From Methylocapsa sp. (lineage in GTDB: Bacteria; Pseudomonadota; Alphaproteobacteria; Rhizobiales; Beijerinckiaceae), in assembly GCA_017353815.1 (NCBI GenBank), contig JAFMSB010000121.1, forward strand, positions 1 through 5,340: DNA of 5,340 nucleotides. Reading direction: 5' to 3'. How positions within the stretch are numbered: position 1 is the first letter of the stretch; each line of letters begins with the position of its first letter. The notes beneath the pieces were generated by a model. It searched no databases. It was not told the origin of the DNA and was given only the letters and a program-made list of their open reading frames with translations. Shown one piece after another: positions 1-5,340 of this stretch. The translations under genes and the position numbers were made by a program.

Positions 1-54
1 TCAGACCAAGGCTTCGACGGCCAGATCACGATGCATGAAACGTGATTGGGCTCT

Positions 55-60
55 TATAAT
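55..60 (+). promoter_or_regulatory. possible -10 box (TATAAT) ahead of tRNA-Val
   Basis: A perfect TATAAT hexamer lies 68 bases before the mature 5' end of the tRNA. No convincing -35 hexamer is seen at 15-18 bp spacing; the best-placed bases read TGCATG. If it is used, transcription would begin near position 67, inside the palindromic repeat, so the pre-tRNA leader would carry that hairpin. The hexamer directly abuts the repeat, so it could also be part of the repeat's flank or a chance match. Confidence 0.3.
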
Positions 61-61
61 C

Positions 62-113
62 TAGAGCGGGATTTATGGGAAAACCGGGATCCACTTTTTC
101 GCATCCCGCTCTA
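62..113. repeat. palindromic intergenic repeat element, Hyphomicrobiales type
   Basis: Perfect 11-bp inverted arms TAGAGCGGGAT (62-72) and ATCCCGCTCTA (103-113) flank a 30-base centre. The centre contains a second nested pair, GAAAA (79-83) with TTTTC (96-100), so the whole unit can fold as a long hairpin in either strand. Elements with AGAGCGGGAT-type ends and an A/T-run interior are, from memory, dispersed in many copies through Hyphomicrobiales genomes. Only one copy is present in this window, so the repeat status rests on recognition rather than on a second copy here. It has no coding capacity and is best seen as a non-autonomous REP-like element. Confidence 0.7.
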
Positions 114-128
114 AGGCTGTCAGCTTTA

Positions 129-203
<75 letters not shown>

Positions 204-261
204 TACCTTCATTCCATGCCGCGCTCGCCATAGGAAATCAGCCACCGGGAATCAGCGGTTG

Positions 262-292
262 CCGCCGCCGGCCTTGGTAAGACCGGCAGCGG
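262..292 (-). terminator. GC-rich hairpin after the haloperoxidase gene, possible terminator
   Basis: CCGCCGCCGG (262-271) pairs with CCGGCAGCGG (283-292) with one mismatch, and CTT/AAG can extend the stem inward around a GGT loop. It starts 12 bases past the stop codon of the minus-strand haloperoxidase gene, where a terminator is expected, and lies between that gene and the convergent tRNA, so it could serve both. There is no run of U on either side, so intrinsic termination would be imperfect. It might instead protect the mRNA 3' end. Confidence 0.45.
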
Positions 293-304
293 ACCGATGC
301 GAGT

Positions 305-1954
305 TCAGGGATTTGAGATCGTGGCGGCCGAGCCGTCCATCTTCGTCAGGCTAATCGAAAATTTCTCGCTATAGGTCTTGGACTGATCGCGCAGGAAGCC
401 CAACGCCACCGCCTCGCCAAGCAGCATCGAGTAGTCGGTGTCGCTGCGCCAATGGATTCCGGCGTGGATGCCATGGCCAAAGGAGATATTATGCGCGAGC
501 TTATGCAGCTCGCTGTTCACCGTCATGATGCCGCCGTCCTCGGATGTATAATTGTACGGCTCGAGCGACAGGCCATCGGGCGCCGGGACCATCGGATCCA
601 GAATCACGAAAGTGCCATCGAAGAAGAATTTGAGCACTGTTATGCACGCGCCGGCAACGGTGCCATGGCCCGTGGGGTAGGCCGGGTGGGCGGGCGAACC
701 TTCGGGAAAGGCCTGCGATAGGAAGTACGTTTGATATTTGTCGAAGCTCTGGGCGACCGCGTTTGAATTCAAGACGTTGCTGTTGACCTTGCCTTGGGGA
801 TTGCCATCGCCCGTTTTGATGAAATCTACGATCGCCCCGCCGGACTCGGGCCGGTGACGGAGGTGAACGACCCATTTCTGCCACCATACAGCATTGAGTG
901 CCGCTTTTGCTACCGCGCCCAATGTTGCGGTAATATCCGGCCCGCCAAAAGTGCCGAACGGCTGCTGGTTCTTGTAACCAACGTAAGGGCTGCCCGGATT
1001 GAACGGCACATTCAATGTGTTCATGACGAGATAGGCAATAAAATAGGCCTGGTAAAGTTCATCGACATGCGTGTACGCCGCGAGGCCGCGCCCGTCATGC
1101 AGATATTGCCGGTTTTGCGCAGGCAGATTGCTAAGCCCCGTAGGTTTCCCCTGCTGCACGGCCGACCACGTGTCAATGTCGGACATATAATCGAGGTTCG
1201 GCGCGTAACTGTTGTACATTTGATCAAGCGGCCGCGCGCCAAAATTCGTCGGCCGGATGCAGAATTGCGAGATGTAAGGCCCAATCGTTTCGCCGGCGAA
1301 ATAGGACGTGTCCCCGTTCTTCAGTCCGCCCCGGAATAAGAGGCGCGGCGTGACCTTTCCGTGCTTATCGCGAGGCCCGGCATAGGTTGTCTGATTCGTT
1401 AGCTCCTTAGCCGCGGCTTGCGCGAGGGGATTGGAGTCGTATCCGGTAAAGGGGATGTCGCGCAAAAGCGAAGCCCAATATATCTCGATGAGCTCCGCGC
1501 CATAGGCCTCGCTGTTAAGCGCGGGCGCCGCGGGAACCTCGGGTGCGCCAAATTGCGTCGAGTCCTCGCCGATGAGCTGCAAGGCAAATGCCCCTTGCGG
1601 GCCGTTCAGCTTTCGCGGGCCACTGAGCAGACCGGGGACTTCGAAATCCTTGGTTCCAAGAAGACCGATGTTCCCGATCGCCTTGCGGAATTGTTGGAAG
1701 GCCGTGGGATCGACAACGCCCGGTGCCTTTTGCTTAAGGCATTTGGTATAGGTCCCGCTTTTATCCGGATATGCCGTCTCATCGTTGTTTCTTGGGTGCG
1801 GCTGCGCCGGGATCTCCGCATCCTCGGTCGCAGCCTCAAAGCGCACGTCAAAAGCATGCAGCACTTGCGGGTCTGTCACGTCCGGGGGCTCGCATTGCTT
1901 GGGGACGGCGAGCAATTTCTCTTGATTTAAGGCTTTGGTTCGATCGCTGGGCAT
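305..1954 (-). CDS. vanadium-dependent haloperoxidase, bromoperoxidase-like (PAP2 superfamily fold)
   Basis: Predicted 549-aa enzyme that would use H2O2 to oxidise halide to hypohalous acid at a vanadate centre. The vanadate-pocket motifs occur in the family order. K360 and R368 lie in KWVVHLRHRPE, eight residues apart as in algal bromoperoxidases. HPAYPTGH gives H423 (the extra active-site His typical of bromoperoxidases, where the fungal chloroperoxidase has Phe) and T428-G429-H430 in place of Ser-Gly-His. AGIHWRSD supplies the vanadate-ligating H501. The Arg normally six residues before that His is missing; Gly495 stands there, with H494 next to it. The N-terminal part (FRG, GPYISQF) resembles cyanobacterial/algal homologues, and the length is near theirs. 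No signal peptide or membrane helix is seen. The start is the second of two adjacent ATGs because AAGGAG lies six bases upstream of it; ATG at 1957 or TTG at 1984 are alternatives. The gene is divergent from the flavin oxidase gene. The family call is firm; activity and halide preference are inferred. Confidence 0.88.
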   Translation of the reverse strand: MPSDRTKALNQEKLLAVPKQCEPPDVTDPQVLHAFDVRFEAATEDAEIPAQPHPRNNDETAYPDKSGTYTKCLKQKAPGVVDPTAFQQFRKAIGNIGLLGTKDFEVPGLLSGPRKLNGPQGAFALQLIGEDSTQFGAPEVPAAPALNSEAYGAELIEIYWASLLRDIPFTGYDSNPLAQAAAKELTNQTTYAGPRDKHGKVTPRLLFRGGLKNGDTSYFAGETIGPYISQFCIRPTNFGARPLDQMYNSYAPNLDYMSDIDTWSAVQQGKPTGLSNLPAQNRQYLHDGRGLAAYTHVDELYQAYFIAYLVMNTLNVPFNPGSPYVGYKNQQPFGTFGGPDITATLGAVAKAALNAVWWQKWVVHLRHRPESGGAIVDFIKTGDGNPQGKVNSNVLNSNAVAQSFDKYQTYFLSQAFPEGSPAHPAYPTGHGTVAGACITVLKFFFDGTFVILDPMVPAPDGLSLEPYNYTSEDGGIMTVNSELHKLAHNISFGHGIHAGIHWRSDTDYSMLLGEAVALGFLRDQSKTYSEKFSISLTKMDGSAATISNP

Positions 1955-1960
1955 CATGAG

Positions 1961-1966
1961 CTCCTT
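1961..1966 (-). promoter_or_regulatory. Shine-Dalgarno site that sets the haloperoxidase start
   Basis: The minus strand reads AAGGAG, then CTC, then two consecutive ATG codons. Spacing is 3 bases to the first ATG (1957) and 6 bases to the second (1954). The upstream TTG at 1984 would place this strong site inside the coding region and has no comparable site of its own, so it is an unlikely start. Confidence 0.75.
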
Positions 1967-2021
1967 CGAATTTTGATGCGTCAAACGGCAAAGATTTTGG
2001 GGGAAAGGATCGCGCTGCGCG

Positions 2022-2037
2022 CCCCCTGTTCAGGGGA
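2022..2037. promoter_or_regulatory. operator-like inverted repeat A
   Basis: CCCCCTG-TT-CAGGGGA, with a perfect inner dyad CCCCTG-TT-CAGGGG. Two heptamers in inverted orientation two bases apart is the geometry bound by NarL-type (GerE/LuxR HTH) dimers. Its centre lies 75 bases upstream of the haloperoxidase ATG. It matches site B at 12 of 16 positions and all four differences are transitions. Which protein binds it is inferred from the LuxR-type gene at 4079-5284. Confidence 0.5.
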
Positions 2038-2109
2038 TGCCGCGGCAATATTTTTGAAATCAGCCTTGGCCGGGAGCTGCGCCTTCTGCGACAGGCCCTG
2101 CATTTCAAC

Positions 2110-2148
2110 GGCGCGGCGCCGGCCAATTTGTGCTTGCCCGGCCGCGCC
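2110..2148. other. GC hairpin between the two operator-like sites
   Basis: GGCGCGGC (2110-2117) and GCCGCGCC (2141-2148) are perfect 8-bp inverted arms around a 23-base loop, and an alternative register pairs GCCGG (2118-2122) with CCGGC (2138-2142). There is no T-run next to either side, so it is not a clear terminator; a T6 run occurs only at 2175-2180. It may be a leader structure or a by-product of high GC. Confidence 0.25.
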
Positions 2149-2190
2149 AGAGGCATCCGGATTGCTGAGCGTAATTTTTTCGTGCGCGCC

Positions 2191-2206
2191 TCCCCTATTT
2201 GGGGGA
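2191..2206. promoter_or_regulatory. operator-like inverted repeat B
   Basis: TCCCCTA-TT-TGGGGGA, again two inverted heptamers separated by TT. It is the second member of the pair with site A, in the same orientation and with centres 169 bp apart. It lies about 300 bases upstream of the flavin oxidase ATG, so if it serves that gene the mRNA leader would be long; it could instead be a distal site for the haloperoxidase promoter. I saw no comparable full site elsewhere in the window, including upstream of the LuxR-type gene. Confidence 0.5.
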
Positions 2207-2502
2207 CGACCTCGATCAGCAGCTGTGGTTTGGTCCCGCGATCAGGAAGCGGACAATCGAGTGCCACAGGACCGGCTGAGATGGGTGAAACTGCGCGCAA
2301 AGATTGCAAGCGTGGTCCGCGGCGGCAACCTCTCCTTGCGGCTGGCACAAATGCGCCGCGGTGTCGCCCTCCAAACAGAGGATGCGGCGCAAATAAAAAG
2401 CGCCTTCCCTCCCGGAGCCTGGATCATGTCCACTTGGGGCAGAACACGCAGAGGCCGTGTAAGCGAACGCCGGCGATGGCGCTGGCGATGTTGGGATAAA
2501 CA

Positions 2503-3879
2503 ATGAACACCATCGTCAATTATGATGGATCCATAAAGACCCACCCAAGGATGGTTGTGCAGCCCGCGAGCGCAGCCGAGATTCAGGCCATCCTGCGCGA
2601 TAAGAGCCATCACCCCAGCCCGGTGCGAGCGAAGGGCAGCTACCATTCGCTCACGCCTTGCGTGTCGTCAGATGGCACAATTATCGACATGGCGCGCATG
2701 AACCGGGTAGTCGATATCAGCCCAGAGCGGATGACCTTTACCGCCCAAGCCGGTTTGCAATTCGTCGATGCTCAGAAGGCTCTGCGCGCAAAGGGGCTGC
2801 AATTCATAACCAACATCGAAATCGGCAATTTGACGCTGGGGTCCGCGGCCTGCTGCCACACAAAGGATGCACTGGATGGCGCCGAATTTGGGCAGGTAAG
2901 CTCCTATGTGACAGGCATAAAGTGGATCACCCCGGACGGCCAGCTTGGCGAGGCATCCGAGACAGAAAATCCGGAGCTACTGCGCCTTATGCGCTCGAGC
3001 TACGGGCTTTGCGGGATCGTTTACGAGGTGACGTTCCGGATCAAACCGCTCGAAGCAATTCATTTCAGCTATCTCCCGCGACTAATCGATGAGCTCACCC
3101 AAGAGGAGGTCGACCGCATCATCGATTCCTCCGAGGGCCTGACCTGTTGGACGGTCGGCAGGACTGCTCATTTTCAGATGCGAAGGCACGCCGACAGACC
3201 AAGCCTGATTGGACCAGTCTGCGCGGCGATCCGCCGCAAATTTTGGAGCGGCATCGAGGCGAAGGCTGCGCGATTCATTGAACAGCGCGTGCCAACCACA
3301 CCGCTCAAGAATCTTGCGCGCAATAGATGGTTCGCCGGCAACAGGCTGATTTATTCCGCACTTCACCTCGCCGGGGGCTTTTCTTTCTCTAATCCCGACA
3401 AGACGATTGATTACAGGAGCACGTCGGCATCCGGCAAATATGTGTTCACCTTCTGGGCATTCCCGCGACGGCAATGGCTCGAAACTCTACGCGCGTATTT
3501 CGATTTCGCCGAGCGGCATTTTAAGAAATACGGCTTTCGCTGCAACATGCCGCTCGGCTCCTATTACATCCGCAAAGATACGGGCTCGCTTCTGTCCTAT
3601 ACATTCGATCAGGACATGTTCTCGATTGATCCCGTTCATGCCCGCACTGATGAAGCGGACTGGGAACAGTTCCTCAAAGAGTTCAACGAGTTTGCGTATC
3701 ACAGGATTGGTGTTCCGCTCCTCAACCAGAGCCCCTTCGTCGAGCAGCGGCATGTGGCTGCCGCTTATGGCATACGATGGCAGGAGTTCTCCGCACGCGT
3801 GCGCGAAATCGATCCCGACGGCCGGCTGTCGAACCCGTTTTTCGATGCGCTGCTTTCGCGCGCCGAGGTCCCTGCATAA
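2503..3879 (+). CDS. FAD-binding oxidoreductase, aldonolactone/alditol oxidase-like (VAO/PCMH family)
   Basis: A 458-aa flavoprotein, a normal length for bacterial members. The N-terminal PCMH-type FAD domain spans about residues 15-185: the pyrophosphate loop VRAKGSYHSL (41-50), the strand TIIDMARMNRVVDI, then NLTLGSAACCHTKDA and EFGQVSSYVTGIKWITPDG. H48 in GSYHS sits where alditol and aldonolactone oxidases attach FAD covalently to His, so covalent flavin is plausible. The C-terminal part ends with DPDGRLSNPFFDALL, matching the D-x-x-GR-x-x-N end of the D-arabinono-lactone oxidase domain. Relatives oxidise a sugar lactone or polyol and commonly pass electrons to O2, giving H2O2; the substrate here is unknown, and a dehydrogenase role is possible. 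No signal peptide or membrane segment is seen. The ATG start follows a weak GGGA site six bases upstream. It is divergent from the haloperoxidase gene, and a possible peroxide source for it (inference). Confidence 0.87.
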   Translation: MNTIVNYDGSIKTHPRMVVQPASAAEIQAILRDKSHHPSPVRAKGSYHSLTPCVSSDGTIIDMARMNRVVDISPERMTFTAQAGLQFVDAQKALRAKGLQFITNIEIGNLTLGSAACCHTKDALDGAEFGQVSSYVTGIKWITPDGQLGEASETENPELLRLMRSSYGLCGIVYEVTFRIKPLEAIHFSYLPRLIDELTQEEVDRIIDSSEGLTCWTVGRTAHFQMRRHADRPSLIGPVCAAIRRKFWSGIEAKAARFIEQRVPTTPLKNLARNRWFAGNRLIYSALHLAGGFSFSNPDKTIDYRSTSASGKYVFTFWAFPRRQWLETLRAYFDFAERHFKKYGFRCNMPLGSYYIRKDTGSLLSYTFDQDMFSIDPVHARTDEADWEQFLKEFNEFAYHRIGVPLLNQSPFVEQRHVAAAYGIRWQEFSARVREIDPDGRLSNPFFDALLSRAEVPA

Positions 3880-4017
3880 ACGCGAGCATCGCAAGTTGCC
3901 GTTTGCAATGTCACATTGGCGCTGGCCGGCACCGCGCGCAGCGATGAAACTTTGTGCCTCGGCATGCAGGCGTATGCGCAGGGAAGACACAAATCGTGCC
4001 TAGAACAAGGGCAGCAC

Positions 4018-4045
4018 TTGCTCACGATGGGCGGCGGTCTATATT
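4018..4045 (+). promoter_or_regulatory. sigma-70-like promoter of the LuxR-type gene
   Basis: TTGCTC (4018-4023) and TATATT (4040-4045) are separated by 16 bp. Transcription would start near 4052, giving a leader of about 27 bases before the ATG at 4079. The 138 bases between the oxidase stop and this promoter hold no convincing gene or terminator, so read-through from the oxidase is also possible. No CCCCT-type operator is visible here. Confidence 0.5.
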
Positions 4046-4067
4046 GGTCGAAAAAACGCGGCGCATC

Positions 4068-4072
4068 GGAGG
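4068..4072 (+). promoter_or_regulatory. Shine-Dalgarno site of the LuxR-type gene
   Basis: GGAGG, within the run GGAGGGGG (4068-4075), lies six bases before the ATG at 4079. This strong site fixes the start of the regulator gene. Confidence 0.75.
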
Positions 4073-4078
4073 GGGCCG

Positions 4079-5284
4079 ATGGGAGCGGTCGAGCATCTAA
4101 AGAGTTTGTGCTGCCTCGGACTGAAACCCGAGAGCGCAATGGTCGCAGCCGCGCCTTTGCTGCACGACATCATTCCGCATGGCTGGTCGCGTTTTGCCCT
4201 TCTCGCGCCGGATGCCACGATAACCAGCGCCTATGCCGAAAATCCTGCAATGGACGCCGTGTTCCGGGAGCGCATGTGGCGGTTCATGAATGATCCGGCA
4301 TCGCCTGCGTCCCTATGGTTGCCCGCATTTCGCGCGACCTCGATTGGCTGGAGTCTGCACCGGCAAGGCCGCGGTTACCTTGAGAGCGGCTACTATAGGG
4401 AAGTCGAGGCGCCGCTCGATTCCTGCTGGCTTCTGACCGCCATGGTTGGCGACGGCGAACGGACAATTGGGGCGGTCCACCTCACCCGGCCCCGGACCGC
4501 ACGCCCCTTTACCGTGGAGGATGTGCAAAGGCTCGACCGGTTGCGCCCTTGGCTCGGCTTTGCCTTGCGGCCTTCGTGCACAGGCCCGCGGGAAGAACCT
4601 GACGTTCCGTTGTGGACAGCAGGACCGCCCCTGCTCGCCGGTCAGGCGATACTTTCCTGTGAGGGAAAGACCGTATTTCAGACGGTGAACGTTGAACAAC
4701 TGTTCAGAATTATCAACGCTGAGCCTGCCAACTTCACTCATTATGTGCCAGCCCGCGGCGGACTCCCGGCTCCGGTCTTGGCGCTCGTCCAACGCATCCT
4801 TGGCGCGGCCAGCGGGAGTCTGGTCGATCCGCCTCGCATGCAAATTTCAACCGCCCATGGCACGGTCACGCTCGAAGCCAAATGGCTCGTGCCCAAAGAC
4901 ACGGCCGCCGCGGATGCCGCCAAGAATCCAAAGAGCTGCCTCATCGCCGTGGCGATCGAACTCCACGAACATGCGCTTGCCTATGCGGCGCGCGTGCTGC
5001 GCGAGAATGGCGCGACGCCGGCGCAATTGAAGATCGGAGTCCTTCTTGCGCTCGGCAAAACCAAGCCGGAGATCGCGGGTGCGCTTGGCTTAAAGCTCAC
5101 CAGCGTCGCCGACCTCACACGCAAGCTCTATCAGTCCTTCGAGGTCCACAATGTCGCCGAACTTGGCACAAAAATTTGGCTCGGCGAGGGCTACCGGAGT
5201 GCGCAATTGCCGGAGTTGCCGGTTCTCGGCTCGCGCGCGATGGCGCAAGCGAACTTTTGCTCCCCTTTCGGTTCTTCTATCTGA
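4079..5284 (+). CDS. LuxR-type (GerE HTH) one-component transcriptional regulator
   Basis: A 401-aa DNA-binding protein. The C-terminal domain (about 311-368, GATPAQLKIGVLLALGKTKPEIAGALGL and onward) is a LuxR/NarL HTH: the GKTKPEIAGALGL scaffold helix, then TSVADLTRKLYQ as recognition helix. That helix departs from the usual TVxxH pattern, with Asp at the His position. The N-terminal 30-165 region is GAF-like: a weakly conserved start, then GERTIGAVHLTR and FTVEDVQRLDRLRPWLGFAL, the pattern that closes such domains. The middle (190-300, ILSCEGKTVFQTVNVEQLF and IAVAIELHE) resembles a degenerate PAS-like segment. No receiver domain with a phospho-Asp is seen, so it is probably ligand-controlled rather than phosphorylated. 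It is not a typical acyl-homoserine-lactone receptor, as the W/Y/D autoinducer motif is not evident. About 33 residues follow the HTH, which is unusual because most LuxR proteins end there. It has its own promoter and a strong ribosome site, and is a candidate to bind the operator-like pair at 2022-2206. Confidence 0.85.
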   Translation: MGAVEHLKSLCCLGLKPESAMVAAAPLLHDIIPHGWSRFALLAPDATITSAYAENPAMDAVFRERMWRFMNDPASPASLWLPAFRATSIGWSLHRQGRGYLESGYYREVEAPLDSCWLLTAMVGDGERTIGAVHLTRPRTARPFTVEDVQRLDRLRPWLGFALRPSCTGPREEPDVPLWTAGPPLLAGQAILSCEGKTVFQTVNVEQLFRIINAEPANFTHYVPARGGLPAPVLALVQRILGAASGSLVDPPRMQISTAHGTVTLEAKWLVPKDTAAADAAKNPKSCLIAVAIELHEHALAYAARVLRENGATPAQLKIGVLLALGKTKPEIAGALGLKLTSVADLTRKLYQSFEVHNVAELGTKIWLGEGYRSAQLPELPVLGSRAMAQANFCSPFGSSI

Positions 5285-5317
5285 CTGCTCGCACACTCTG
5301 ATATGTGAAAGGCGAGA

Positions 5318-5329
5318 TGCTGCGCAGCA
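5318..5329. other. 12-bp palindrome in the tail of the window
   Basis: TGCTGC-GCAGCA is a perfect palindrome 34 bases after the regulator stop codon. It has no loop and no following T-run within the window, so it is a poor terminator candidate. The remaining tail (5285-5340) holds only a very short frame that stops at once; no gene starts here. Confidence 0.25.
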
Positions 5330-5340
5330 ACAAGTTGTGA

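Larger units (their letters stand above)
1967..2502. other. long divergent intergenic region, regulatory
   Basis: This stretch separates two divergent genes and holds no reading frame I can recognise as a protein. The long open frames in it translate to Arg-, Pro- and Cys-rich sequence typical of non-coding high-GC DNA. It contains two operator-like 16-bp inverted repeats (2022-2037 and 2191-2206), an isolated similar half-site ATTTTGGGGGA (1994-2004), a GC hairpin (2110-2148) and a weak ACACG/CGTGT dyad (2444-2460). A clear sigma-70 promoter is not visible for either gene. CAAAAT on the minus strand (1999 to 1994) is a possible -10 for the haloperoxidase. It would place the inverted repeat at 2022-2037 about 42 bases before the transcription start, the usual position of a LuxR-type activator. 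Confidence 0.6.

Noticed and set aside
501..887. Minus-strand frame inside the haloperoxidase gene
   Set aside because: It is a frame-shifted shadow of the region coding the catalytic motifs. The haloperoxidase frame is intact with all motifs in order, so there is no sign of a frameshift.
2281..2499. 72-codon plus-strand frame directly before the flavin oxidase gene
   Set aside because: No ribosome site, Arg/Pro/Lys-rich composition like non-coding GC-rich DNA, and no recognisable domain. Kept only as part of the leader observation.
1973..2506. Open plus-strand frame covering the whole divergent intergenic region
   Set aside because: Translation is low-complexity Arg/Cys-rich with no family resemblance, and it overlaps both the operator-like sites and the haloperoxidase ribosome site.
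3082..3474. Minus-strand frame opposite the flavin oxidase gene
   Set aside because: Antisense shadow with no recognisable domain; the plus-strand protein is continuous and matches its family throughout.
3916..4293. Plus-strand frame spanning the gap before and the start of the LuxR-type gene
   Set aside because: It overlaps the well-supported regulator gene in another frame, the second half is a frame shadow, and it has no ribosome site.

Overview
The window looks like the chromosome of an alphaproteobacterium, most likely in the order Hyphomicrobiales (Rhizobiales). This is suggested by the moderately high GC content, a tRNA-Val(GAC) with an encoded CCA end, and an intergenic palindrome starting TAGAGCGGGAT, a type familiar from that order. 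No genus can be fixed from the sequence alone.

Layout, left to right. Positions 1-128 hold a TATAAT-like box and a 52-bp palindromic repeat ahead of a complete tRNA-Val(GAC) (129-203, plus strand). A strong GC hairpin (262-292) separates the tRNA from the 3' end of a minus-strand gene (305-1954) for a vanadium-dependent haloperoxidase of the algal/cyanobacterial bromoperoxidase type. A long non-coding stretch of about 550 bp follows. It carries two related 16-bp inverted repeats (2022-2037 and 2191-2206) that look like operators for a NarL/LuxR-type dimer. Diverging from the haloperoxidase is a plus-strand gene (2503-3879) for a VAO/PCMH-family FAD oxidoreductase resembling aldonolactone and alditol oxidases. 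After a 199-bp gap with its own promoter-like sequence comes a plus-strand gene (4079-5284) for a one-component LuxR-type regulator: a GAF-like N-terminal region and a C-terminal GerE-type helix-turn-helix. The last 56 bases hold no gene.

How the parts may work together (inference): haloperoxidases need hydrogen peroxide and halide, and many oxidases of the neighbouring flavoprotein's family make peroxide from O2 while oxidising a sugar, polyol or lactone. The divergent pair could therefore be a matched peroxide generator and peroxide user making hypohalous acid, controlled by the adjacent LuxR protein through the shared CCCCT-type sites. Points against a simple reading are that the haloperoxidase lacks the arginine usually found six residues before the vanadate-ligating histidine, has Thr for Ser in the SGH motif, and has no visible export signal.
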